Assembly (NCBI RefSeq): GCF_001014615.2
Contig: NZ_LBCQ02000010.1
Location: forward strand, 229,414-293,413
Origin: Aquamicrobium sp. LC103
Lineage (GTDB): Bacteria > Pseudomonadota > Alphaproteobacteria > Rhizobiales > Rhizobiaceae
Direction of reading: 5' to 3'
Length of the DNA: 64,000 nucleotides
Shown: positions 39,801-50,510 of the stretch, piece by piece
Layout of the letters: each line of letters begins with the position of its first letter
Position numbering within the stretch: position 1 is the stretch's first letter
The notes under the pieces: model-generated
Told to the model about the DNA's origin: nothing
The model's database searches: none
Seen by the model: only the letters and a program-made list of their open reading frames with translations
Made by a program: the position numbers and the translations under genes

Positions 39801-40261
39801 TCTTTCACCGTTTCCATGTCGTCCGGCAGCGGCTCGGTCGCGGGCACGACCGGAACCCCGACCTCGACGGCAAGGTTGCGGGCGGCGACCTTGTTGCCGA
39901 GCCGCCGCATCGTTTCCGGCTTCGGGCCGATGAAGACGATGCCGTCGTCGGCGCAGGCCTCGGCGAATTCCGGGCTTTCCGAAAGCAGCCCGTAACCGGG
40001 ATGGATCGCATCGGCTCCCGACAGCCTCGCCACCCGGATCACCTCCTCGATCGACAGATAGCTTTCGATCGGCCCGAGGTCGCGCTCCAGATGCGGTCCG
40101 CGGCCAACCTGATAGCTCTCATCGGCCTTGAAGCGGTGGAGCGAATATTTGTCCTCCTCGGCCCAGATCGCGACGGTGCGGATGCCCAGCTCGTTGGCCG
40201 CCCGAAAAACACGGATGGCGATCTCGGATCGATTGGCGACGAGGATTTTTGAAATCTTCAC
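36803..40261 (-). CDS. pyc: Pyruvate carboxylase
   Basis: Single-chain biotin enzyme of 1152 residues that makes oxaloacetate from pyruvate and bicarbonate, refilling the TCA cycle. Domains in order: biotin carboxylase (KILVANRSEIAIRVFRA at 4, ATP-grasp GGGGRGMRAIR near 190), carboxyltransferase (DTTMRDGHQSLLATRMR near 550, metal-binding HFHTHDTSGIA near 745), and the C-terminal biotinyl domain with the biotin lysine K1118 in EAMKMETAL. The GTG start at 40261 follows GGAGG by seven bases and begins exactly at the family N-terminus. Monocistronic by spacing. Confidence 0.97.
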   Translation of the reverse strand: MKISKILVANRSEIAIRVFRAANELGIRTVAIWAEEDKYSLHRFKADESYQVGRGPHLERDLGPIESYLSIEEVIRVARLSGADAIHPGYGLLSESPEFAEACADDGIVFIGPKPETMRRLGNKVAARNLAVEVGVPVVPATEPLPDDMETVKEMAAEIGYPVMLKASWGGGGRGMRAIRAEADLAREVTEARREAKAAFGKDEVYLEKLVERARHVEVQVLGDTHGNAVHLFERDCSIQRRNQKVVERAPAPYLSDAQRAELCGHALKIAEATDYVGAGTVEFLMDADTGKFYFIEVNPRIQVEHTVTEEVTGIDIVKAQIRILEGAAIGSQASGVPAQGDIRLNGHALQCRITTEDPEQNFIPDYGRITAYRGATGFGIRLDGGTAYSGAVITRYYDPLLEKVTAWAPSPEEAINRMGRALREFRIRGVATNLTFLEAIVNHSKFHDNSYTTRFIDTTPELFEQVKRQDRATKLLNYLADVTVNGHPETRDRPRPNAEAAAPRVPYANGAMPDGARQRLDALGPEKFAAWMRAEKRVLVTDTTMRDGHQSLLATRMRTHDIAAIAGVYARALPQLLSLECWGGATFDVAMRFLTEDPWERLAKVREGAPNLLLQMLLRGANGVGYTNYPDNVVRYFVKQAAKGGIDLFRVFDCLNWVENMRVAMDAVCEENKLCEAAICYTGDILDPARAKYDLKYYVALAKELEAAGAHIIAVKDMAGLLKPAAARVLFKALREATELPIHFHTHDTSGIAAATVLAAIEAGVDAVDAAMDALSGNTSQPCLGSIAEALSGDARDPGLDTGWVRRISFYWEAVRNQYAAFESDLKGPASEVYLHEMPGGQFTNLKEQARSLGLETRWHEVAQAYHDVNLMFGDIVKVTPSSKVVGDMALMMVSQDLTVADVENPAKDIAFPDSVVSMLRGDLGQSPGGWPAALQKKALKGDKPITVRPGSLLKAADLKKERKEIETKLERTLSDIEFASWLMYPKVFSDFAAAQEEYGPVSALPTPVYFYGMSQEDEIFVEIERGKTLVIRCLAIGEVDEKGMATVFFELNGQPRRVKVPDRKHGASAGKARRKAEAGNDAHLGAPMPGVISTVAVAAGQKVKAGDVLLSIEAMKMETALHAERDGEIAEVLVRAGEQIDAKDLLLVYA

Positions 40262-40357
40262 GAACGGGCCTCCGAAGGTGACGCAACGACAACCTGCGTC
40301 CTCATTAGCCCGCAAAATGCTGCAGTGCAAACCGAACCGGAAGAGCCCGGAAAGCAG

Positions 40358-40383
40358 ACGGCCCGGCGCAAGCGCCGGGCCGT
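40358..40383 (-). terminator. Terminator hairpin after livK
   Basis: Perfect 12-bp arms ACGGCCCGGCGC / GCGCCGGGCCGT with only two bases between, 24 bases beyond the livK stop. On the minus strand a short CTGCTTTCC follows. It closes the liv operon. Confidence 0.6.
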
Positions 40384-40406
40384 CCGTACGATGATGAAAC
40401 CCCGGC

Positions 40407-41507
40407 TTACTGGGTCACGTAGTCATACTTGCCGCTCTTCCACTCGTAGAAGACGTAGCCCGGAAGCGTGACGTCACCCTTGTCGTCGAAGTTGAGGTCG
40501 CCGAGCACGGTCTTGAACGTACCGTCGTCGAGCGCCTTCACCACCGGGTCGAAGTCGGTGGAACCGGCCGTCTTCACGGCATCGGCCCATGCCTGGATCG
40601 AAGCGTAGGTGTACAGCACGTAGCCTTCCGGCTCGATGCCCTTGGCGCGGAACTTCTCGACCAGCGGGGCTGCATCGGGGTTCTTGCGCGGATCGGGCGA
40701 GAAGGTCATCAGCGTGCCTTCGCCGGCATCGCCGGTGATCGCCCAGTACTCGTCGGTGACGAGCGCGTCGCCGGAGACGAGCACGGTATCCATGCCCTGC
40801 TCCTTCATCTGGCGCGCCATCAGGCCGGCTTCCGTGTGGTAGCCGCCGACATAGAGGACGCCGACGCCTTCCTGCTTCAGCTTGGAGACCAGCGCCGAAT
40901 AGTCCTTTTCACCGGCGGTGTAGGCTTCGTAGAGCGCCGGCTTGCCGCCGGCCGCCTCGTAGGCCGCCATCGTCGCGTCGGCGAGACCCTTGCCGTAAGC
41001 GGTCTTGTCGTGGACGAACGCCACCTTCTTGTCGGCGAAATGCTCGACCAGATACTTGCCGGCGACATCGCCCTGCTGGTCGTCGCGACCGCAGGTCCGG
41101 TAGATGCCCGGCCCCGGACGCTCGTCCGTGAAGGTCGGGTTGGTGGAGGCCGGCGAGATCTGGATGATGCCTTCCTCGGAATAGACCGCCGAAGCGGGGA
41201 TCGAGGAGCCGGAGCAGAAATGGCCGGCCACGAACACGACGCCGTTTCCGGCCATCTGGTTGGCGACCGCGACCGCCTGCTTCGGATCGCAAGCGTCGTC
41301 GCCGATCTCCAGCTTGAGCATTTCGCCGTTGACGCCGCCGGCGGCGTTGATGTCTTCGACCGCCTGTTCGGCGCCAGCCTTCATCTGCGCGCCGAAGGAC
41401 GCGTACTGACCGGTCATAGGTCCGGCAGTACCGATAAGAATGTCTGCGAATGCGGGGCTCGAAAACGCGAAGCCGAGCGCCACGCCTGCCAATAGTGCCT
41501 TCTTCAT
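40407..41507 (-). CDS. livK: Branched-chain amino-acid ABC transporter, substrate-binding protein
   Basis: Periplasmic binding protein of 366 residues with a signal peptide ending SPAFA-D. The mature start ILIGTAGPMTGQYASFG is diagnostic of LivJ/LivK-type Leu/Ile/Val binding proteins (Peripla_BP_6), and a disulfide-like Cys pair is present (DDACDPKQ, HFCSGSSIP). ATG 41507 has GGGAG in register; ATG 41519 is an alternative. It is last in the operon livH-M-G-F-small protein-livK, 185 bases after the previous gene, so a separate promoter may raise its level. Confidence 0.93.
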   Translation of the reverse strand: MKKALLAGVALGFAFSSPAFADILIGTAGPMTGQYASFGAQMKAGAEQAVEDINAAGGVNGEMLKLEIGDDACDPKQAVAVANQMAGNGVVFVAGHFCSGSSIPASAVYSEEGIIQISPASTNPTFTDERPGPGIYRTCGRDDQQGDVAGKYLVEHFADKKVAFVHDKTAYGKGLADATMAAYEAAGGKPALYEAYTAGEKDYSALVSKLKQEGVGVLYVGGYHTEAGLMARQMKEQGMDTVLVSGDALVTDEYWAITGDAGEGTLMTFSPDPRKNPDAAPLVEKFRAKGIEPEGYVLYTYASIQAWADAVKTAGSTDFDPVVKALDDGTFKTVLGDLNFDDKGDVTLPGYVFYEWKSGKYDYVTQ

Positions 41508-41692
41508 GATGACTCCCATAAACACCTGACAATTCCGGTGCCGGCTGGGCTGGTGTTTCGAATTCCCAGGTCCGACACCATGCGGGCGTTCCCTACCCGC
41601 TTGATCGACATCAAAGCCCAATTCCTTTGCGAAATAAAGCTCATCCGTCGAACTTCGTCGGCAGCTTGCCAACTGCCGGTCTCGCCCCCCTT

Positions 41693-42025
41693 TCAGGCGC
41701 CCTTTCCGTCGAGGAGAAATCCGTATTGCCTCGCCATCTGCTTGCCGCGGGTGAACCGGAAGCCGGCGAACGCGATCAGGAGCAGGACGATGAGATCGAC
41801 TATGTAATAGTGGATGGTCAGGAGCGAGCCCTCGAACAGGGCAAAATGGATGAAGCGCGTGGCAGCAGCCAGCAGCACCATGTAGATCGCGAGCACCGGC
41901 AGCCCCTGCCAGCTTCTCGCGATCGCCCGACCGGTCATGTAGGCCGCGCTGCCCGCGAGCGCGACGGTCACGAACAGGAACTCCCAGAAGGTGACTTCCC
42001 AGAGAAGGCTGTATTCCTTTTCCAT
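41693..42025 (-). CDS. Small membrane protein of the liv operon
   Basis: Protein of 110 residues with about three hydrophobic segments (VTFWEFLFVTVALAGSAAY, LPVLAIYMVLLAAATRFI and IVDLIVLLLIAFAGFRF). It sits two bases after livF and before livK, an arrangement that recurs in Hyphomicrobiales, where the family is now labelled DUF6867 as far as I recall. It is probably an accessory subunit of the ABC transporter, but this is inferred only from position. Confidence 0.72.
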   Translation of the reverse strand: MEKEYSLLWEVTFWEFLFVTVALAGSAAYMTGRAIARSWQGLPVLAIYMVLLAAATRFIHFALFEGSLLTIHYYIVDLIVLLLIAFAGFRFTRGKQMARQYGFLLDGKGA

Positions 42026-42027
42026 GC

Positions 42028-42762
42028 CTAGTGCCTCCCGCCTTCGAGATAGGCCGCGCGCACTTCCTCGCGCTTGAGCAGTTCGGGGCCGGTGCCGCTC
42101 ATCGTGATGTTGCCGTTGACCATGACGTAGCCGCGATGGGCGAGCTTGAGCGCGTGGAACGCATTCTGTTCCACCAGGAACACCGTCAGGCCCTCGTTTT
42201 TGTTCAGTTCCTTGATGACCTCGAAGATCTGCTTGACGATGAGCGGAGCCAGCCCCAGCGAAGGTTCGTCGAGCAGGAGCAGCTTGGGTCGGCCCATCAG
42301 CGCGCGGGCGATCGCCAGCATCTGCTGTTCGCCGCCCGAGAGCGTTCCGCCGCGCTGGCCCGCGCGCTCCTTGAGCCGGGGGAAGAGATCGTAGACACGC
42401 TTCAGATCGTCCTCGAAATACTGGTCCGGCACCAGCGAAGCGCCCATCTGTAGGTTCTCCATGACGGTCATGCGCGGGAAGATGCGCCGGCCTTCCGGAG
42501 ACTGGGCGATGCCGAGCCGCATGATCTCGTGCGTCGGCATCGTGGTTATGTCCTGGCCGTCATAGACGATCTGCCCGACCCGTGCCTGCGGGCTGCCGCA
42601 GATCGTCATCATCAGCGTCGACTTGCCGGCGCCGTTGGCGCCGATCAACGTGACGATCTCGCCGCGATGGACGTCGATGTCGACGCCGCGCAGCGCGACG
42701 ATCTTGCCGTAATAGGTCTCCACCTTGCGGACCGAGAGGAGCATTTCGGAAGCGTCGCTCAT
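42028..42762 (-). CDS. livF: Branched-chain amino-acid ABC transporter ATPase LivF
   Basis: ATPase of 244 residues. Walker A GANGAGKST near residue 45, signature LSGGEQQMLAIARAL near 140, Walker B LLLLDEPSLGLAP and the LivF-type SPEGRRIFPRMTVMENL. It pairs with LivG to drive uptake through LivH/LivM. Its ATG overlaps the livG stop as ATGA, so translation is coupled. Confidence 0.95.
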   Translation of the reverse strand: MSDASEMLLSVRKVETYYGKIVALRGVDIDVHRGEIVTLIGANGAGKSTLMMTICGSPQARVGQIVYDGQDITTMPTHEIMRLGIAQSPEGRRIFPRMTVMENLQMGASLVPDQYFEDDLKRVYDLFPRLKERAGQRGGTLSGGEQQMLAIARALMGRPKLLLLDEPSLGLAPLIVKQIFEVIKELNKNEGLTVFLVEQNAFHALKLAHRGYVMVNGNITMSGTGPELLKREEVRAAYLEGGRH

Positions 42763-43789
42763 TTGTCGCCTCCGTTCTTCCGCGCGGGCGGAATTTCGAT
42801 GCCCGCTTCCTCCGCGGCTTCCTCGCCCAGCGCTTCGACGACGATCGACGCGACTTCCGGCTTCTCCGCCAGATCCTCGTCCTCGACGCCGAGATAGGCC
42901 GCGATCACGCTCGGATCGGTCTTCACCGCCGCCGGATCGCCGTCCGAGATCTTCACGCCGTAGTCGAGAACGACGATGTGGTCGGAAATCTCCATGACGA
43001 CGCCCATGTCGTGCTCGATCAGCAGCACGGAGGTTCCGTGTTCCCTGCGGATGAACTGCAGCAATTCGTTGAGTTCGTGCGATTCGCGCGGGTTGAGTCC
43101 CGCCGCCGGCTCGTCGAGGCAGAGGAGATGCGGCTCCGTGCACATCGCCCGCGCTATCTCGAGCCGGCGCTGGTCGCCATAGGGCAGGTCGGCGGCCGGA
43201 TCGTCGGCGCGCTCGATCAGGCGGACCTGTTCGAGCCAGTAAACCGCCTTGTCGATCGAAGCCTGCTCCGCCTTGCGGAAACCGGGCAGGCCGAGGATGC
43301 CGCCGAGCGTGAAGCCGGACGCCCTCATCAACGGGTTGTGCTGGGCGACGAGCAGGTTCTCCAGCACCGTCATGCCGCCGAAGAGGCGGATGTTCTGGAA
43401 GGTGCGCGCCACCTTGGCATGGTGCGATATCTCGAAATCGGGCATGCGCTCCAGAAGGAAGACCGCGCCTTCGGGCGAGGGCTTCCATTTCAGGCTGCTA
43501 TGGGTGACCTCCGACACGGTCTGAGCCTGCTGGCCGAGCCCGTGGCGCATGGCGATGCGACCCTCGGTGGGCTTGTAGAAGCCGGTGACGCAGTTGAAGA
43601 CCGTCGTCTTGCCGGCGCCGTTCGGACCGATCAGCGCGGTGATCTCGCCGCGTCCCACGTTGAAGGACAGGTCGTTGATGGCGACCAGGCCGCCGAAACG
43701 CATCGTCAGATGCTCGACCGTGAGGACGGGATCGAGATCCCAGCTTTTCGTTTCGCCGGCGTCGGCCGGCGTCTGCACTGCCGCCGCCA

Positions 43790-43790
<1 letters not shown>
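42759..43790 (-). CDS. livG: Branched-chain amino-acid ABC transporter ATPase LivG, enlarged
   Basis: ATPase of 343 residues. Walker A GPNGAGKTT near residue 55, signature motif LPYGDQRRLEIARAM near 208 (YGDQ for LSGGQ, as usual in LivG), Walker B LLCLDEPAAGLNPRE, and H-loop LIEHDMGVVM. The usual LivG is about 255 residues; here an extra segment of about 40 residues (MRHGLGQQAQTVSEVTHSS and onwards) lies between Walker A and the TFQNIRLF Q-loop region, and an acidic tail of about 55 residues follows the core. Stop of livM overlaps its start by one base. Confidence 0.94.
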
Positions 43791-46113
<2,323 letters not shown>

Positions 46114-46446
46114 GTAGTTACGCTACTCCCCGAGAATGTCACCGAAAGGTGCATTCTTTTCTTGTATTCCCCTAGTCCTATTGCTCCGGGGCCGGATTGC
46201 AACGCCTATTTTCTTACGTCACGTCAGCGTGATGAGACCTGTTCCCAGAGGTCTGACCGTGCTGTCCCGCCCGTTGGACTAAGCTGGACCCTAGCATTGG
46301 CATATCGCAATGTCTTTGCCTAACTCCAGCCTTTTTAGACAATCTTTCGCATGGTGATGTGCATTTCCCTTCAAAAATCGTGGATTCTTGCGTAAACCGT
46401 TGGATGTACGCGCACTCATCCACCCTCTTCGGGGGGCGATTCTGGC
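46114..46446. other. Gap between liv operon and hydroxyproline genes
   Basis: 333 bases with no gene. It should contain the livH promoter. A short UUCG-type hairpin (CCCTC-TTCG-GGGGG, near 46423-46436) lies just after the epimerase stop and may terminate that unit. Nothing else recognised. Confidence 0.4.
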
Positions 46447-47448
46447 TCACAGAACCGAGAACCCGTGCGCGAACGGATCGCGGTCGTCGATGAAGATCGT
46501 GTTGAGGCCGGTCATGCGCGCCCAACCGCCGATCGAGGGGATGATGGCCGGGCGGTTGCCGACCTTCGCCTCGGCTTCCACCTTGCCCCTGAAGAGCGAG
46601 CCGATGATCGATTCGTGCACGAAACCATCGCCCGCCTTCAGCCTTCCCTTGGCGTGAAGCTGCGCCATGCGCGCGGACGTGCCGGTGCCGCAGGGCGAAC
46701 GGTCGATCGCCTTGTCGCCGTAGAAGACGGCGTTGCGGGCGTCCGCTCCCTCCACTGTCGGCATGCCCGTCCACAATATGTGGGTCAGGCGGTTGATCGA
46801 CGGATTCTCCGGATGGGCGAAGCTGTAGGCCTCGTTGAGGCGCTGCCGCAGCACCGGGCTCCAGGCGATCAGATCGCCCGCCGAATGGTCGGCCATGTCG
46901 CGATAATTCTCCTGCGGATCGACGATCGCGTAGAAATTGCCGCCATAGGCCACGTCGACCCTGAGCGGGCCGAGATCAGGACACTCCACCTCCAGCCCTT
47001 CCGCGTAGAGGAAGGACGGCACGTTGGTGATGCGAACCTCCTCCACATATTGGCCCTCCTGCCGGTATTCGGCCACCACCAGGCCGGCCGGCGTGTCGAG
47101 CCGCAAAATGCCGGGCGTCTTCGGCTGGACCAGCCCGTGCTCGATCGCCATGGTCACCGTGCCGATGGTGCCGTGGCCGCACATCGGCAAGCAGCCCGAA
47201 GTCTCGATGAAGAGGATTGCGACGTCGCAATCCTCGCGCGTCGGCGGATAGAGGATCGAGCCCGACATCATGTCGTGGCCGCGCGGCTCGAACATCAACC
47301 CTTTGCGGATCCAGTCATATTCGGCCAGGAAGTGCGCGCGCCGCTCCATCATCGTGGAGCCGTCGAGCTGTGGCCCGCCGCCGGCGACCAGCCGCACCGG
47401 ATTGCCGCAGGTATGGCCGTCAATGCAGAAGAACGAATGTCGCGACAT
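46447..47448 (-). CDS. 4-hydroxyproline 2-epimerase (proline racemase family)
   Basis: Cytosolic enzyme of 333 residues that interconverts trans-4-hydroxy-L-proline and cis-4-hydroxy-D-proline. Both catalytic cysteines are present: C90 in LPMCGHGTIG and C253 in RSPCGTGTSARM; a dehydratase of this family would have Thr at the second site. ATG 47448 is favoured over ATG 47454 because AGGA is correctly spaced. The neighbouring oxidase-type and DapA-like genes fit the D-hydroxyproline pathway and support epimerase rather than proline racemase. Confidence 0.88.
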   Translation of the reverse strand: MSRHSFFCIDGHTCGNPVRLVAGGGPQLDGSTMMERRAHFLAEYDWIRKGLMFEPRGHDMMSGSILYPPTREDCDVAILFIETSGCLPMCGHGTIGTVTMAIEHGLVQPKTPGILRLDTPAGLVVAEYRQEGQYVEEVRITNVPSFLYAEGLEVECPDLGPLRVDVAYGGNFYAIVDPQENYRDMADHSAGDLIAWSPVLRQRLNEAYSFAHPENPSINRLTHILWTGMPTVEGADARNAVFYGDKAIDRSPCGTGTSARMAQLHAKGRLKAGDGFVHESIIGSLFRGKVEAEAKVGNRPAIIPSIGGWARMTGLNTIFIDDRDPFAHGFSVL

Positions 47449-47486
47449 CGTCATGTCCTGTGGGTGATCGGGGTGGGTGCAGGCAT

Positions 47487-48767
47487 CTAGAACCTCGCCG
47501 AGGAAAAAGGCGCAAGATCCACGGCGGCGGGCCTGTCGAGGATCAGATCGCTGACAAGCCTGCCGGTGGCGGCTGCCTGGGTGAGCCCGAGATGGCCGTG
47601 GCCGAAGGCATGGAAGACATTGGCGGCATTTCGCGCCCTGGCGATGACGGGAAGCGAATCCGGCAGCGAAGGCCGGTAGCCCATCCACTCGTGCCCGCCT
47701 TCCGTCTTAAGTCCCGGCAGGAAGCGCGCGGCCTTCTTCACCATGGCGCGCGAACGTTCGAAGTTCGGCGGCCGGGCCAGCCCGCCGAGTTCGACGGCCC
47801 CGCCCACCCGCAGGCCGGTCTCCAGCGGCGTCACCACGAAACCGTGGCCGGAGAATATCAATTGCCGCCTCACGTCGAAGGCGGAGACGGGCAGCGTCGT
47901 GTTGTAGCCGCGTTCCGTTTCGAGCGGGATGCGCTCGCCCAATTGGCGCGCGAGCCTGTGTGACCAGGCGCCGGCCGCGATGACGACGTTCTTCGCCGGC
48001 AGCGTCCGCCCCTGCCGGAGCTGTACGACGTTTCGCCCCTCCATCGGCTTCACGAGCGCCACGTCGCCCTGCATGAACTTCGCGCCGTACCTTTCCGCAT
48101 AAGCCCAGATCGCCTTGCCGAGCAGTTTGGGGTCCGCGACCGTCTTCCAGCCGGGCACGAAGGTGCCGTGCGTGAATTGCGGCGAGAGCCCGGGCTGATA
48201 TTCGGCGAGCTCGTCCGCCCGCAGGTGCCGGTAGGCGATGCCGAAGCGGTCGCGCGCCGCCCAGCCCGGCAGGGACGCACGAAACTCCGCCTCGCCTTCG
48301 TAGAGCTCGAGGGAGCCGTTCTCGCGCAACATGGAACGCGTGCCGGATTTCTCCATCAGGTCGAGCCATTCGGCCTCGGCGAGCTTCATCAGGCCTGCCT
48401 GCGCGGCCAGGCTCGCCTCATAGGACCCGCTGCCCCCCGCGCGCCAGAAGCGGAACAGCCAGGGCGCGAGGCGCGGCAGATAGGCGGGCGGTATGGAAAG
48501 CGGGCCGAGCGGGTCGGCCAGCCATTTCGGCACCTGCCGGATCATCCCCTTGTGCGCCAGCGGCAGGACGTCGGAAAAGGCGAAGGCGGCAGCGTTTCCG
48601 GAGCTGGTCTCCTCGCAGATGCCGGTGCGGTCGATCACCGTGACCGCCCTGCCCGCCTCCGCAAGCCGCGCGGCGACGCAGATGCCGATGATGCCGGCTC
48701 CGACGACGATGGTCTCAATTTCGGACAAGCTGGCGGTCACTGCGATACGTCCGTTTCCATCGATCAT
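47487..48767 (-). CDS. FAD-dependent D-amino acid (D-hydroxyproline) dehydrogenase
   Basis: Flavoprotein of 426 residues of the DadA family. The FAD-binding motif VVGAGIIGICVAARLAEAG opens the protein at residue 21, and a second FAD contact GFGHGHLGLTQA appears near the C-terminus. In a hydroxyproline cluster it would oxidise cis-4-hydroxy-D-proline to pyrroline-4-hydroxy-2-carboxylate and pass electrons to the respiratory chain; by sequence alone a general D-amino acid dehydrogenase is also possible. The epimerase follows after 38 bases, so the two are co-transcribed. Confidence 0.86.
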   Translation of the reverse strand: MIDGNGRIAVTASLSEIETIVVGAGIIGICVAARLAEAGRAVTVIDRTGICEETSSGNAAAFAFSDVLPLAHKGMIRQVPKWLADPLGPLSIPPAYLPRLAPWLFRFWRAGGSGSYEASLAAQAGLMKLAEAEWLDLMEKSGTRSMLRENGSLELYEGEAEFRASLPGWAARDRFGIAYRHLRADELAEYQPGLSPQFTHGTFVPGWKTVADPKLLGKAIWAYAERYGAKFMQGDVALVKPMEGRNVVQLRQGRTLPAKNVVIAAGAWSHRLARQLGERIPLETERGYNTTLPVSAFDVRRQLIFSGHGFVVTPLETGLRVGGAVELGGLARPPNFERSRAMVKKAARFLPGLKTEGGHEWMGYRPSLPDSLPVIARARNAANVFHAFGHGHLGLTQAAATGRLVSDLILDRPAAVDLAPFSSARF

Positions 48768-48825
48768 GTCCCTGCCCGGTCGAGCGAAGCGGAGAGCGGG
48801 CGAGGAAGCATGAACTACCCACCGC

Positions 48826-49719
48826 TCAGAAGGCCGGCAGTTCGGGCCGCACGGCGAGCGCGTCCTTGATCACCTTTTCGACCGCCGCGCGCCTTTCGCC
48901 GAACAATGGCAGGCGCGGCATGCGCACCCGTTCATTGGTGCCGATCGCATGCACCTCGGCAAGCTTGATATTCTGGACGAGATAGGTCGAGACGTCGAGA
49001 TCGAGCAAAGGACGGAACCAGCGGTAGATCGCGAGAGCTTCCTCGCGGCGCCCCTGCTTCATGAGCTGGTAGATCGCCACCGTCTCGCGCGGGAAGGCCG
49101 TCACCAGGCCCGCGACCCAGCCGATGGCGCCGACGCTCAGCGCCTCGAAGGCCAGATTGTCGACGCCGGTGAAAAGATCGAAGCGATCGCCGAAGGCGCT
49201 GATGATCTCGGTCGAGCGACGAATGTCGTCGGAGGATTCCTTGACCGCGACGAAGCGCTCGTCGGAGGCGAGCTCCGTCATGATCGGGATCGTCACGTCG
49301 ACCCGGTAGGCGAGCCGGTTGGAATAGATCATCACCGGCAGGTCGCCGGCCGCGGCGACTGCCTTCAGCGTGGCGACGGTTTCTTCCGGATTGGTGTGGT
49401 AGATCGGGCTCGGCACGACCATCAACCCGTCGGCGCCCTCGGCCGCCGCCCGCTTCGCCAACACGCAGGCGTCGCGCGTCGCCGGCTCGTTCACGGTGAG
49501 CAGTACCGGCCTGCCGCCCGCCACCGACTTCGCCGTCTTCAAGACGGCGAGCTTCTCGTCGGCATGGAGCATCGGCCCCTCGCCGAGCGATCCCGCAACG
49601 ATGATGCCGTCGCAACCTGCTTCGATCTGAAGCGCGAAGCAGCGCTCCATCTCGGCATGATCAAGCTGGTCATTCTCGGTGAATTTCGTCGTAACCGCGG
49701 GAAAAACGCCGGTCCACAT
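48826..49719 (-). CDS. DapA-family lyase, probable pyrroline-4-hydroxy-2-carboxylate deaminase
   Basis: TIM-barrel aldolase/deaminase of 297 residues of the dihydrodipicolinate synthase family. The GSLGEGPML motif near residue 42 and Schiff-base lysine in FVAVKESSDD near 165 are present; the usual YNxP tyrosine motif reads IYSNR. In this operon the expected reaction is loss of ammonia from the pyrroline intermediate to give 2-oxoglutarate semialdehyde. Start ATG 49719 has AAGGAG six bases upstream. It is the first gene of the unit, divergent from the GntR regulator. Confidence 0.85.
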   Translation of the reverse strand: MWTGVFPAVTTKFTENDQLDHAEMERCFALQIEAGCDGIIVAGSLGEGPMLHADEKLAVLKTAKSVAGGRPVLLTVNEPATRDACVLAKRAAAEGADGLMVVPSPIYHTNPEETVATLKAVAAAGDLPVMIYSNRLAYRVDVTIPIMTELASDERFVAVKESSDDIRRSTEIISAFGDRFDLFTGVDNLAFEALSVGAIGWVAGLVTAFPRETVAIYQLMKQGRREEALAIYRWFRPLLDLDVSTYLVQNIKLAEVHAIGTNERVRMPRLPLFGERRAAVEKVIKDALAVRPELPAF

Positions 49720-49730
49720 AGCTTGCTCCT

Positions 49731-49811
49731 TCTGATATATTACAGATATATTTGATGGAAAATGCAGGCCTGTCAATCGGCACGGCCCGCTGATATATCA
49801 AAAAATATCAG
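49731..49811. promoter_or_regulatory. GntR operator region
   Basis: The gap between the divergent DapA-like and GntR genes contains the perfect palindrome TGATATATCA (49791-49800), itself within CTGATAT-N8-ATATCAG (49790-49811), and a related sequence TGATATATTACAGATATATT about 55 bases away (49732-49751). Such TGATATATCA-type sites suit GntR/FadR-type regulators. Confidence 0.6.
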
Positions 49812-49841
49812 AGTCGGGTTCGTTGATATGACTCCAGGGAG

Positions 49842-50507
49842 ATGAGTTTGAACCAGCGTTTCGTACCGGGAACCGTCGAGCCGGTCGCGGCAAGGGCGTA
49901 CCGCATCCTGGAGCATCTCATCGTCACGCTTCAGCTTCATCCCGGCAGCATCACGACTGAAGGAATTCTGATCGAGAGGCTCGGGCTCGGCCGCACGCCG
50001 GTGCGCGAGGCGATACAGCGGCTCGCCTGGGAGGGGCTTGTGGAAGTGCGCCCGCGTGCGGGGCTCGCCATCGCCCCCCTCCACCCGGGCGACTGGCTGC
50101 GCGTCGTCGACGCCCGCCGCGGCGTCGAGCTGGTGCTCGCCCGCGCCTGCGCGCGCTACATAACGGCGGAGTCGGCGCAAAGCTTCCACCTCGCGGCCAT
50201 CGCCATGCAGCAGGCGGTGGTGGGGTCCAACGTGCTCGCCTTCCTGGAAGCCGACAAGATGCTTGACGAGGCGATGGCCGTGACGGCCGAAAATTCCTTC
50301 GCCGCGCGCGTCGCCGCGCCGCTCCAGACCCACAGCCGGCGCTTCTGGTTCCGTTACCAGAGCGATGCGGGGCTCGCGCATTCGGCCGAGCACCATGTCA
50401 GCATGATCAGCGCGATCCTGAAGGGCGACGAGGAACGCGCCGAGGAGGAAGCGGCGCGGCTGATGACGATGCTGCGCTCGCTGGCGGAAGCCGCCGCGCT
50501 GCGATAG
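49842..50507 (+). CDS. GntR family regulator, FCD type
   Basis: Regulator of 221 residues. The N-terminal winged helix includes AYRILEHLIVTLQLHPG and the recognition part RLGLGRTPVREAIQRLAWEGLV; the C-terminal FCD ligand domain carries the Asp and His positions for a metal (EADKMLDEAM, HHVSMISAI). The divergent hydroxyproline genes are the obvious target, with a pathway intermediate as ligand. GGGAG precedes ATG 49842. Confidence 0.87.
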   Translation: MSLNQRFVPGTVEPVAARAYRILEHLIVTLQLHPGSITTEGILIERLGLGRTPVREAIQRLAWEGLVEVRPRAGLAIAPLHPGDWLRVVDARRGVELVLARACARYITAESAQSFHLAAIAMQQAVVGSNVLAFLEADKMLDEAMAVTAENSFAARVAAPLQTHSRRFWFRYQSDAGLAHSAEHHVSMISAILKGDEERAEEEAARLMTMLRSLAEAAALR

Positions 50508-50510
50508 GCC

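Noticed and set aside
37658..40252. 864-codon open frame on the strand opposite pyc
   Set aside because: High-GC shadow of the pyruvate carboxylase gene; composition is His/Arg/Asp-rich with no domain, and pyc is complete and unmistakable.
41541..41574. tRNA-like T-arm (GTTTCGAATTC followed by ...CACCA)
   Set aside because: No matching acceptor, D or anticodon stems can be drawn around it.
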